Positions 55,101 to 63,818 of a stretch of 64,000 nucleotides of DNA are shown piece after piece. This DNA comes from JANELJ01 sp024511395 (GTDB taxonomy: Bacteria > Pseudomonadota > Gammaproteobacteria > GRL18). Position numbers and translations under genes: made by a program. The DNA lies in NCBI GenBank assembly GCA_963681975.1, contig OY820613.1, forward strand, positions 2,604,001 through 2,668,000. The letters run 5' to 3'. Each line of letters starts with the position of its first letter. Position 1 is the first letter of the stretch. Under the pieces are notes generated by a model. That model made no database searches. It worked only from the letters and a program-made list of their open reading frames with translations, and was not told where the DNA came from.

Positions 55101-56277
55101 AACTTATTGTTACTTAAAATGCTTATAAAATCAAAGTGCTGCTCTATCTATGTCAAGCGATTGCTAATCCCGGCTATTTCGAATAGAGTTTTAGCTGATT
55201 TATTATCGGACTGAATGTTCCTGCAGTGAGACAATATTTGTGAAAATCCTGGTGCTTAATTCCGGCAGTTCTTCCCTGAAATTTCAGTTGTTTGATATGG
55301 ACGGCCACAGGGTATTGAATTCTGGCTTAATTGAACAGGTCAGCGATCATCAGCAGGCCATTATGGCAATGGCTGAACAGATATCAGCACAGGGGCATAT
55401 TGAGAACTTGGCGGATCTGGATGCCATTTAACATAGAGTCGTACATGGGGGTGAATGTTTTAAACAACCGACTTTAATCAATAGTCAAACTATCGAAGCT
55501 ATAGAACAGTTAATTCCATTAGCCACCTTACATAATCCGGCTAATGTGCTGGGGATCAAAATGGCCGGCAGTCTGCTCCGGATGTACCACAGGTGGCAGT
55601 CTTTGATACGCTTTTTCATGCCGACCTGCCGGATTATGCCTATACCTACGGCCTGCCTTATGAGCTGTATAAAAAATACCATATCCGCCGTTATGGATTT
55701 CACGGTACTTCTCATCAATATGTTACCCGTCAGGCTGCTGAGTTTCTAGATAATACTTATGGCATTAAAAACACCCGGCTGATCAGTCTGCATTTAGGCA
55801 ATGGCGCCAGTGCCGCTGCGGTGCTCAATGGCCAGTCCATTGATACTTCAATGGGCATGACGCCTCTGGAAGTTTTATTAATGGGCAATCGAAGCGGGGA
55901 TATTGACCCGGCCATTTTATTTTATCTGGCCAGGGAAACCGGGGCAGATATTGATACACTGGATGCTCTGCTGAATAAGCAAAGCGGTCTGAAAGGCCTG
56001 TGTGGTCAGAATGATATGCGCACTATTATTGAACAGATAGATCAGGGTGATGAGTTATCTACACTGGCCATTCATATTTTCTGCTACCGGATCAAAAAGT
56101 ATATTGGTGCTTATGCTGCTGCACTTAATGGTATTGACGGGCTTATTTTCACCGGCGGCATTGGCGAGAATTCCAGTTTTATTCGCAAGCAGGTCTGCAC
56201 AAACATGGACGAACTTGGAATTATTATGGACAGTAATAAAAATCAGGTGGCCAATGATGCTCTGTCTGAATTACATA

Positions 56278-57775
56278 GTTCAACCTGAATAATACCGTTT
56301 TAAGCCTGACATCAAGCCAGGTTTAAAGCGGCTGATTGTTCTGGTTTGATAAAATATCCCATCAAACCGGAAATAATTTTGAGCCACAAAAGCCGGAGCT
56401 TATTGAGGATCTTTCTTAAGTTATGTCCAGCGGCTACCATAACCACATTAATGGCATCACCGACTGCGCCTTTGAGGTAGCAGCGTTCTAAACGACCATC
56501 ATTTTTCATATGACCGATTTCAGGCTCAATCGCACTGCGCCGTTTTAATGCCTTTTTAATACTTCGGGTAACGCCTCGCTTCTGACCTGAGATAAAAACT
56601 TTAGTGTCTTTTACTTCATGTCCATGATAACCCCGGTCAACAAAGCATTGTTCCGGCTGTACGGCTGTAAACTGTTTTATCTGTTCCAGTTGTGGCAGCA
56701 AGGTATGTCCATCATAAGGATTGCCCGGACAACTTTGAGCGCCAATAACAAAGCCTTCCTTGTTAGTTACCGCAATACTGGTTTTAACACCAAATTCATA
56801 AGGCTTATGAGCTTTGCCTTTACTGATACACTCGACTTCCGGTGCATGTAAACTGTAAAGCTTGTTCTTACTGTGCTGCTCCTGCTCAATCAGTTTCTGA
56901 GCCTGTTTTAGAGCTACTTCAAACAGAGACTGAATATCAACGGAATAGTTGGGCAGTTGTCGTTCAATATCCCGTTTAACACGACCTAAACGGGATTTCA
57001 GTTTATTGTTCATTTTCTTCATGCGTTTAAACTGTTTTGCATGAGCATAACGACTGGCCATTAGTACATATTGCGGCCCAACCCGATTATAGTTCTGACG
57101 CAGTTTAATACCGTGCTCTTTGGACAGTTTAACCAGGTTTTCTCTGGCTTTGTTCAGGAGCTTTGAATCGGTTGGAAAAGCGATGTTCTTTTCCTGTACG
57201 GTAGTATCTACCGTGACTTTCTTTAAACTGCCGGGCTTTATGGTTTTACTCTTTAGTCCGGCTTTAATGGTTTCAATCAGTAATTTTTCACTGCCTGATT
57301 TACCCGGCCGGTTACGCCATTTGGTCATGGTCACAGGGTGTATAGGCATTTTATGCTGAAAGTATTCTTCACCACAGAAATACTGCCAGTACGGATTTTC
57401 TGTCCAGCCTTTTACTACCTGTTCATCCGATAAATCATGCAGGTGTTTCAGGTAATGCAATCCTGCAATCAATCGAGTGCGTATGGCAGGAGCACCTTTA
57501 GTGGATACAAACAGAGCACCCCATTCTTTATCAGGACTTTCCCAATCTATGTGTTTTGATAACTTAATCAACTCATGGTTTATGTCCAGCATGTTTTCAA
57601 GGCGCATCCTGAACAGGTCTTCCTGAGGTATTTTTGGCTGTTTCTCTGGCTTCATTCTGGTCTGGAAATTTGCAAGGTAATAAGGCTTATTTTACCAAAA
57701 ACCTGCAAATTTAACACCCATAATTCGCCAATATTTCTTTATAAATCAATGTGCTATGATTTATTCAGGTCGGAC
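56278..57775 (-). mobile_element. IS5-like element, copy 7
   Basis: Full-length 1498-bp copy in ackA with the 6-bp duplication TACATA (56272-56277 and 57776-57781). Removing element and one duplication restores the acetate kinase frame across the site. Confidence 0.96.
56312..57655 (-). CDS. IS5-like DDE transposase, copy 7
   Basis: Intact-length 447-residue copy of the second type. Two private changes fall next to catalytic blocks: DRGYHGHEV (H for R, after the second Asp) and GRLERCYL (E for D). The catalytic Asp and Glu are kept; activity may be affected. Confidence 0.87.
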   Translation of the reverse strand: MKPEKQPKIPQEDLFRMRLENMLDINHELIKLSKHIDWESPDKEWGALFVSTKGAPAIRTRLIAGLHYLKHLHDLSDEQVVKGWTENPYWQYFCGEEYFQHKMPIHPVTMTKWRNRPGKSGSEKLLIETIKAGLKSKTIKPGSLKKVTVDTTVQEKNIAFPTDSKLLNKARENLVKLSKEHGIKLRQNYNRVGPQYVLMASRYAHAKQFKRMKKMNNKLKSRLGRVKRDIERQLPNYSVDIQSLFEVALKQAQKLIEQEQHSKNKLYSLHAPEVECISKGKAHKPYEFGVKTSIAVTNKEGFVIGAQSCPGNPYDGHTLLPQLEQIKQFTAVQPEQCFVDRGYHGHEVKDTKVFISGQKRGVTRSIKKALKRRSAIEPEIGHMKNDGRLERCYLKGAVGDAINVVMVAAGHNLRKILNKLRLLWLKIISGLMGYFIKPEQSAALNLA

Positions 57776-58057
57776 TACATAATCTGCATTCAAAAGTAAA
57801 AATTCTGGCCGTAAAAACCAATGAGGAACTGGAAATTGCCTTGCAGACACAGCAATTATTAGCTAGAGACGGATCTCGTCTGCCTTGCACGGAGGATTAG
57901 GACAGCAGGAAAGACTTTAAGCAATGCATCAATTTTAGCTTGCAGATTTCTTTTTACATAAGTCATATCCATAGTTTACCCTTGGATTTTACTGGTGTAA
58001 ACCATAGCTGACTAGCGATAGCATTCTGGGTATAGCCTGTGGATTGTGTGTGTGGTA

Positions 58058-58468
58058 TTATATATCAGCCTGCTGTATATCCTTAATAAAACCTTCGAAA
58101 TCGCTCAGGTGATGTTCAATGATATTTTTTACAATGGCCAGAGAAATATTCTGATAATCATGAACAGCAATATTTCTGAAACCGACCATTTTTTTCATGG
58201 TTTCTGCCGTCTCTGATGAAAGAATATGCTGTTCCTGCAATAGTTCAAAAACTTCCCGTGAGGTCTTTGGTACGCCCAGTTTTTTTATGCGGATTAAGTG
58301 ACTGGATAAATCAATGCTTGCCTGAGACGCTCGTTCCAGATTCAGTATAATGGAGTCCTGCCGGGTATAATTATCTTCCAGCTCCTGTTCATGCCCCCGA
58401 TATTCTTCATTAATTCTTTTTATACAACGCCTGATTGTGGCGGTTTTATTGACTAATATGTCATCCAT
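58058..58468 (-). CDS. HepT-like ribonuclease toxin (HEPN, DUF86)
   Basis: The 136-residue helical protein shows RNIAVHDY at residues 98-105, a perfect RX4HXY motif: Arg and His are the RNase residues and the Tyr is the known site of AMP addition by MntA in characterised systems. The region around LERASQASIDLSSHLI near 45 is typical of DUF86. Its ATG and the stop of the upstream gene share one base (58468), so the pair is translationally coupled. Length is normal for HepT. Confidence 0.88.
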   Translation of the reverse strand: MDDILVNKTATIRRCIKRINEEYRGHEQELEDNYTRQDSIILNLERASQASIDLSSHLIRIKKLGVPKTSREVFELLQEQHILSSETAETMKKMVGFRNIAVHDYQNISLAIVKNIIEHHLSDFEGFIKDIQQADI

Positions 58469-58866
58469 TATGAATAATGCTCCAGTATTTCGGCGCGATC
58501 TTCATTCAATTGTATGTAATTGATATAAGCATAGTCCAGAAACTGTTCTATTTTCGGGGAAAGCCGCTGAAAAATAATTTTGCCATAATGCACTATCTGT
58601 ATTTTTAATACATCATTACAGGCTTGCATATCTATCAGGTCAATGTCGCAATCCAGTTTAGATGCCAGTTTTTCCTGAATATTCCAGCGTTGAACATCGG
58701 TAATTATTTCAGCACTAAGAAAGCCGATATCAATGTCGCTACTGCCGGGGCGAAAATCATCGGTGATAAAACTGCCAAAGATAATAAGCAGTTCTGGAGA
58801 AGGTATTTCCTCCTGCAGAAAATGGCTGATATCCTGAATTATCTGTTGTTTATTATTAAGGGACAT
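58468..58866 (-). CDS. MntA-like nucleotidyltransferase antitoxin
   Basis: The 132-residue minimal nucleotidyltransferase has IIFGSFITDDFRPGSSDIDI (GS at 31-32 and the Asp pair at 44 and 46) and a third Asp in CDIDLID near 75. In HepT-MntA pairs this enzyme transfers AMP groups to HepT and blocks its RNase activity. It lies directly upstream of HepT, and its start overlaps the stop of the 437-residue secreted protein gene by one base, so all three may be co-transcribed. Confidence 0.88.
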   Translation of the reverse strand: MSLNNKQQIIQDISHFLQEEIPSPELLIIFGSFITDDFRPGSSDIDIGFLSAEIITDVQRWNIQEKLASKLDCDIDLIDMQACNDVLKIQIVHYGKIIFQRLSPKIEQFLDYAYINYIQLNEDRAEILEHYS

Positions 58867-60179
58867 TAAAAATTTTTATCCTTTCTTAAAGTTTCTGATA
58901 ATTCCTGAAACTTATTTTTCATCTGCAGGTTTTCAAAGGGCACGATTTCCGGTACCTGCAAGTTCATCAATACATCAAAAGAAGCCTGGCTGGTTTTAAG
59001 TACGGAAAGTAAATCGGCACTCAGCTCCACAGTGTCATAGGTATTTTGTGCCAATTGCAAATCCTTTTTTATCACCTGCTGGGCTTTACGGACTTTGGCT
59101 TTTTGCTCTTCCAAATTGTTTTTATATAAACGGGCCGCTTTAAGTGTCAGGGTCTGAGCCTGGATATTTTTCTGGTAAATGGTTCTGCGTCCGGGACCGG
59201 TTTCTTCTTTTAAACGGGCCTGGGCAGTATTACGGGTGGCCAGGGTTTTATTGATAATGGTATCAATTCTGGGGATGTATATTTTATCCACCTGTTCAAT
59301 ATATTTGTCTTGCATATAATTGACCATTTCCAGTAAAACCACATGCATACCATAGTACTTTCTGGCCTGCTGGATATCTTCGCCGGATTCCCGGGTCAGC
59401 TGCATTAAGCGTTGGGTGATTTTTTTAAGCACATCAAATACCACCGACATCTGGATAATATCATCACCGTCCACACGGCTGAGTAATACTTCTACCTGCT
59501 CCTGGCTCAGCTTAATACCCATATCCTGCAGCCTTTCACGCAAATAGATTTTAATGCGCTGACTTTCCTGACGGTAGAGTTTAATATTTTCCTGTTCCTG
59601 GGCAATTTTTTTGTCATAGGCTTCCTTTGTGGTTTTCACCATATGACTACGCGGTGCGGTGATCCGCTGTTCACGATAGCGGGCAATATTGGCTTTTGAA
59701 GTGGCAATATAATCATCAATTTCAGCAATTTTATGCCGGTAATCATTGATATTTTCATCCTCAAGCAGCACCACCATTTTATCCAGAATTTTGTCCAGAT
59801 CTTCCTGCAGGGACTGTTTATCCTCCCCGAAAAAACGGCTTTGAGGCGCCTGCTTGATTTTATCTACCAGCTGCACACCATCCTGCATTTCAGAAAATAG
59901 CTGCGACCACATTTGCCGGAAGCGTTCATCCTCTTCATCATGGCGCGCCTGCTGTCGCTCTTGTTCAGAAAGAGAAAACATCTGGTTAGTTGAGTTCCAC
60001 AATTCCCGGGTGGTGTTTTTAGTGGCCTGCCAGGCCTCGGCACCATATTGTTTAGACTTGTCCCAGCCCTGTTGTATGGAATCACTCCACTCTGTGGATT
60101 CACTCGACTCATTCAATTGGGCCTGTACCGGCAGAGTACTCAGAAATAAGAGTATAAATATAAAGGCTTTCATTAACAT
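58866..60179 (-). CDS. Secreted, mostly helical protein of unknown function
   Basis: The 437-residue protein starts with a signal peptide (AFIFILLFLSTLPVQAQ, cleavage about residue 21) and is then charged and helical throughout, with coiled-coil-like stretches (KIAQEQENIKLYRQESQRIK, ARLKEETGPGRRTIYQKNIQ). No membrane segment follows the signal. I recognise no family. The gene runs into the MntA gene with a one-base overlap, an unexpected partner for a toxin-antitoxin pair, and may only be a positional neighbour. It appears intact. Confidence 0.6.
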   Translation of the reverse strand: MLMKAFIFILLFLSTLPVQAQLNESSESTEWSDSIQQGWDKSKQYGAEAWQATKNTTRELWNSTNQMFSLSEQERQQARHDEEDERFRQMWSQLFSEMQDGVQLVDKIKQAPQSRFFGEDKQSLQEDLDKILDKMVVLLEDENINDYRHKIAEIDDYIATSKANIARYREQRITAPRSHMVKTTKEAYDKKIAQEQENIKLYRQESQRIKIYLRERLQDMGIKLSQEQVEVLLSRVDGDDIIQMSVVFDVLKKITQRLMQLTRESGEDIQQARKYYGMHVVLLEMVNYMQDKYIEQVDKIYIPRIDTIINKTLATRNTAQARLKEETGPGRRTIYQKNIQAQTLTLKAARLYKNNLEEQKAKVRKAQQVIKKDLQLAQNTYDTVELSADLLSVLKTSQASFDVLMNLQVPEIVPFENLQMKNKFQELSETLRKDKNF

Positions 60180-60317
60180 TCCTGTATTTTTTGTATTAAT
60201 TTAAATATAAGGTCTTTAGTGCTGCAGTAAAAGGGAAATAATTGATTTTTAACCGCTGCGGACATATATTCCAGTACTGAACCGCTAAATTTACATTAAA
60301 AACCAGACTAATAAGCC

Positions 60318-60826
60318 TTGCGTTTAAAAAATACCGTAAAACAGTTTATAGAAACTCATTATTTCCAGCATTTTATTACCTTTTTAATTATTTTTAACGG
60401 CATTACCCTGGGTATGGCGACCTCCAGAGACATTATGTCTGAGTATGGTGTATTAATACATACTCTGGATATGGTCATTATCGGTATATTTACTATTGAA
60501 ATCCTGCTGAGGATTTATGTCCATAGGTGGGCCTTTTTTAAGGCTCCCTGGAGCCTGTTTGACTTTTTTGTGGTGTCCATCTCCCTGTTCACCGCAGGTG
60601 AAGGTCTGTCTGTACTGCGTGTTCTAAGGTTTTTATGGCTATTCCGCCTGTTAACCATTGTGCCGCAAATGCGCCTGATTATTTCTGCCAGTTTAAGCGT
60701 TATTCCCGGTATGGCTTCAGTTTCCCTAGTGTTGCTGCTGTTTTTCTATGTGTTTGCCATTATTACCACTAATTTATTCAGCACCACTTTTCCGCAATGG
60801 TTTGGTACCTTGGGTGAGTCTATGTA
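60318..60826 (+). pseudogene. Voltage-gated ion channel gene, 3' part lost
   Basis: The frame opens at TTG 60318 and covers a voltage-sensor domain: S1 FITFLIIFNGITLGMATS, S2/S3 segments (VIIGIFTIEILLRIYVHRWA, SLFDFFVVSISLF), S4 with spaced Arg (LRVLRFLWLFRLLTIVPQMR) and the S5 helix ASVSLVLLLFFYVFAIITTN. It then stops at the IS5-like copy 8 junction right after WFGTLGESM, the start of the pore loop. The selectivity filter and S6 are missing, so no channel can form. The family is the bacterial 6TM ion transporter (NaChBac-like). Confidence 0.88.
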
Positions 60827-61526
60827 GTTCAACCCGATTATAGTTCTGGCGCAGTTTAATACCGTGCTCTTTGGACAGTTTAACCAGGTTTTCTCTGGCT
60901 TTGTTCAGGAGCTTTGAATCGGTTGGAAAAGCGATGTTCTTTTCCTGTACGGTAGTATCTACCGTGACTTTCTTTAAACTGCCGGGCTTTATGGTTTTAC
61001 TCTTTAGTCCGGCTTTAATGGTTTCAATCAGTAATTTTTCACTGCCTGATTTACCCGGCCGGTTACGCCATTTGGTCATGGTCACAGGGTGTATAGGCAT
61101 TTTATGCTGAAAGTATTCTTCACCACAGAAATACTGCCAGTACGGATTTTCTGTCCAGCCTTTTACTACCTGTTCATCCGATAAATCATGCAGGTGTTTC
61201 AGGTAATGCAATCCTGCAATCAATCGAGTGCGTATGGCAGGAGCACCTTTAGTGGATACAAACAGAGCGCCCCATTCTTTATCAGGACTTTCCCAATCTA
61301 TGTGTTTTGATAACTTAATCAACTCATGGTTTATGTCCAGCATGTTTTCAAGGCGCATCCTGAACAGGTCTTCCTGAGGTATTTTTGGCTGTTTCTCTGG
61401 CTTCATTCTGGTCTGGAAATTTGCAAGGTAATAAGGCTTATTTTACCAAAAACCTGCAAATTTAACACCCATAATCAAACAATATTTCTTTATAAATCAA
61501 TGCCATATATTTTATTCAGGGTGGAC
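60827..61526 (-). mobile_element. IS5-like element, copy 8, internally deleted
   Basis: Only 700 bp. The terminal GTTCAACC is joined directly to internal sequence (CCGATTATAGTTCTGGCG), and CAACC occurs on both sides of the joint, so the deletion used a 5-bp repeat. The frame from 61406 still encodes the N-terminal 192 residues with the first catalytic Asp block, then ends in unrelated codons at 60774. Left flank TATGTA, right flank TAATTA: not a matching pair. Confidence 0.92.
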
Positions 61527-61683
61527 TAATTAGATGATCGAATCCAACATCCTTTGTTGCAATATATGGTGTACCATCTTTTAAACCCAGATAATTTTCT
61601 TCTTTTTCCTTTTTAGATATGCTGTTTCCATTATAAATATCAGCAATTTCAGAAAACTCATAGTATTTAAAGGCATTATTCAT
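61515..61683 (-). pseudogene. hsdS: Type I restriction specificity subunit, N-terminal fragment
   Basis: From ATG 61683, overlapping the hsdM stop (ATGA), the frame reads FKYYEFSEIADIYNGNSISK, then YLGLKDGTPYIATKDVGFDH, the start of a HsdS target-recognition domain. After 52 codons it enters the IS5-like copy 8 and stops a few codons later. The rest of hsdS and any hsdR are not in the window. Without HsdS the HsdM enzyme has no DNA specificity. Confidence 0.8.
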
Positions 61684-63131
61684 AACATTCCCCGAATCCC
61701 TTCCAGTATCTCAACACTCTCCGCATCCAGCGTTTCGATTTCGTTGATAATCACTTCGGGATCACGCAGCGGTTCTTCTTCGACCTTATTCGGGTTCTTC
61801 ACTGACAGGTCAAAATTGTCCTGATCTATATCCTGAATATTGACTGTCCAGGATTTATCAGAATCAGCATGGCTTTTCTGTAATTCAACAAACTCTTTAA
61901 GATCATTGTCATTCAGCGGATTGGTCTTGCCCAGGCTGCGGCCAGGGTCGAGATGGTAGTACCAGATATTTTGCGTGGGTGCGCCTTTCTCAAAAAACAG
62001 CACCACTGTTTTTACCCCTGCACCGAGAAATGTGCCACCGGGACAGTCGAGTATGGTATGCAGATTGCAACTTTCCAGCAATTCCTGGCGCAGTGCTTTT
62101 GCAGCATTGTCACCATTGGATAAAAAGGTATTTTTAATAACAATGGCTGCACGGCCACCGGCCTTGAGGTTTTTTATAAAGTGCTGCAGGAACAAAAAAG
62201 CGGTTTCGCCGGTTTTAATGGGAAAGTTCTGCTGCACCTCCTTGCGCTCCTTGCCGCCAAAGGGCGGATTGGCGAGGATGACATCATAACGATCCTTTTC
62301 CTGAATATCGCTCAGATTTTCTGTCAGAGTATTGGTGTGAATAATATTCAGTGCTTCAATGCCATGCAGGATCATATTCATAATGGCAATAACATAAGCC
62401 AGGCTTTTCTTTTCCTTGCCATAGAAGGTTTTGGTTTGCAGGGTTTTAAGCTGACTGGTGGTTAACTCCGTCTGCCTCAGATAATCATAAGCCTCACATA
62501 AAAACCCGGCTGAACCACAAGCGCCATCATAAATACGCTCACCTGGCTGTGGCCTGATAACCTGTATCATAGCGCGAATCAATGGTCGCGGCGTGTAATA
62601 CTCACCACCGTTACGCCCGGCATTACCCATGTTTTTGATTTTAGCTTCGTAAAGATGCGACAGCTCATGCTTTTCCTTTTGGGAACGAAAGCGTAGCTGG
62701 TCAATATATTCCAGCGCATCACGCAGGGAGTAGCCACTGGTAAACTTGTTTTTAATTTCTCCAAAGATTTCACCGATTTTGTATTCGATGGAATCCGGCC
62801 CGCTGGCACGTTGTTTAAAACCATACAAATAGGTAAACAGTTCGCCATTGACATAGGCTATCAAATCATCACCCGTCATGGCTCTGTTGTGGTCGAACTC
62901 ACCTTCCGGGGTTTTAGGTGCCGCCCAGCTTGACCAGCGATATGGCTCATCAATAATGTATGTATAGGGCTTGCCCTTAAGCTCGGCCTGTATGGCCTTT
63001 TCCTGCTCCAGATCATCCAGATATTTGAGAAACAGCAGCCATGAGGTTTGCTCAGTATAATCCAGTTCGGTAGTACAGCCTGCCTCTTTCCAGAGTACAT
63101 CATCGATATTTTTAAAGGTTTGTTCAAACAT
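61680..63131 (-). CDS. hsdM: Type I restriction-modification N6-adenine methyltransferase
   Basis: The 483-residue protein has the HsdM N-terminal helical domain (about 1-150, with WLLFLKYLDDLEQEK) and the methyltransferase domain: GGEYYTPRPLIRAM near 175, motif I DGACGSAGF at 202-210, and motif IV NPPF at 288-291, followed by AAIVIKNTFL. It would methylate adenine within the site chosen by HsdS. Length is normal and the gene looks intact, but its partner hsdS is truncated directly downstream. Its start lies 90 bp from the resolvase gene on the same strand. Confidence 0.94.
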   Translation of the reverse strand: MFEQTFKNIDDVLWKEAGCTTELDYTEQTSWLLFLKYLDDLEQEKAIQAELKGKPYTYIIDEPYRWSSWAAPKTPEGEFDHNRAMTGDDLIAYVNGELFTYLYGFKQRASGPDSIEYKIGEIFGEIKNKFTSGYSLRDALEYIDQLRFRSQKEKHELSHLYEAKIKNMGNAGRNGGEYYTPRPLIRAMIQVIRPQPGERIYDGACGSAGFLCEAYDYLRQTELTTSQLKTLQTKTFYGKEKKSLAYVIAIMNMILHGIEALNIIHTNTLTENLSDIQEKDRYDVILANPPFGGKERKEVQQNFPIKTGETAFLFLQHFIKNLKAGGRAAIVIKNTFLSNGDNAAKALRQELLESCNLHTILDCPGGTFLGAGVKTVVLFFEKGAPTQNIWYYHLDPGRSLGKTNPLNDNDLKEFVELQKSHADSDKSWTVNIQDIDQDNFDLSVKNPNKVEEEPLRDPEVIINEIETLDAESVEILEGIRGML

Positions 63132-63221
63132 TAAGATTTCTTTTCATTATTAGTTATAAATAAGGCAATATACTCTGGTATCATAAGTTCGATACACTGT
63201 ATGTCTGCAACAGGAAATCAG

Positions 63222-63800
63222 CTAATAATCAGGTGCATTTCTATCTTGGTTTTCAGAAGATAATATTCTGTAGACGCTTGCTACTCCAATTGCCAGTTTC
63301 TCTGCTACGGCCTGTTTTGACATGCCCTGACTGATTAATTCTTTTACCTGCTTTGCTTTTGCCCTTGCCGTTGGTTTACGGCCTAAATATTTACCTTCTG
63401 ATTTTGCTCTGGCAATTCCTTCAGCCTGCCGCTCTTTTCGTAAATTGGTTTCAAATTCTGCAAAAACCCCCAACATATCCAGAAAAGCCTTACCTGCTGC
63501 CGTACTGGTGTCAACCGGTTGCTCCGTGACTTTCAGCTCAATTCCCTTGGATTGTAAATCATGAACAAGGTTTTGAAGATCACGCAAACTTCTCGCCAAC
63601 CGATCGATTCTTGTGACGGTTAAAGTATCACCTTCACGCAGATAATCCAGACATTCTTCCAGCTTTGTCCTGCCCTTTGTTGAACCAGCACTTTTCTTCT
63701 CTGCAAAGACCTTATCGCAACCAACTGCCTTCAAGGCATCAATTTGCAAGTTGTAATCCTGTTCCAGGGTGCTCACACGAGCATAACCAACCATTGCCAT
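63222..63800 (-). CDS. Serine recombinase (resolvase/invertase family)
   Basis: The 192-residue protein begins GYARVSTLEQDYNLQIDALK, with Ser near residue 10 as the nucleophile, followed by VTRIDRLARSLRDLQNLVHD with the conserved Arg residues, GKAFLDMLGVFAEFETNLRK and ERQAEGIARAKSEGKYLGRK. A C-terminal helix-turn-helix (QVKELISQGMSKQAVAEKLA IGVASVYRIL) completes the Tn3-resolvase/Hin layout at normal length. No resolution site, inverted-repeat target or Tn3 transposase is seen nearby, so it may be a relic of a lost transposon or plasmid. Confidence 0.93.
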   Translation of the reverse strand: MAMVGYARVSTLEQDYNLQIDALKAVGCDKVFAEKKSAGSTKGRTKLEECLDYLREGDTLTVTRIDRLARSLRDLQNLVHDLQSKGIELKVTEQPVDTSTAAGKAFLDMLGVFAEFETNLRKERQAEGIARAKSEGKYLGRKPTARAKAKQVKELISQGMSKQAVAEKLAIGVASVYRILSSENQDRNAPDY

Positions 63801-63818
63801 TTAACCCACCTGTAATTA

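Larger units (their letters stand above)
55240..57900 (+). pseudogene. ackA: Acetate kinase gene with three lesions
   Basis: The frame opens at GTG 55240 with KILVLNSGSSSLKFQLFDMD, the acetate kinase start. An in-frame TAA at 55429-55431 interrupts DAI-HRVVHGGE, where Gly is normal. A frameshift near 55575 precedes VAVFDTLFHADLPDYAYTYG. HGTSHQYV, ISLHLGNGASAAAV, GIDGLIFTGGIGENS are intact, then IS5-like copy 7 enters at codon HIS of SELH. After it HNLHSKVKILAVKTNEELEI runs to the stop at 57900. The enzyme interconverts acetyl phosphate and acetate with ADP/ATP; this gene cannot make it. The stop and shift, in addition to the IS, suggest that decay began before or continued after insertion. 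Confidence 0.95.

Noticed and set aside
63222..63800. An invertible switch controlled by the serine recombinase
   Set aside because: I found no pair of short inverted sites flanking a promoter or gene near it; the only large inverted repeats here are IS copies.
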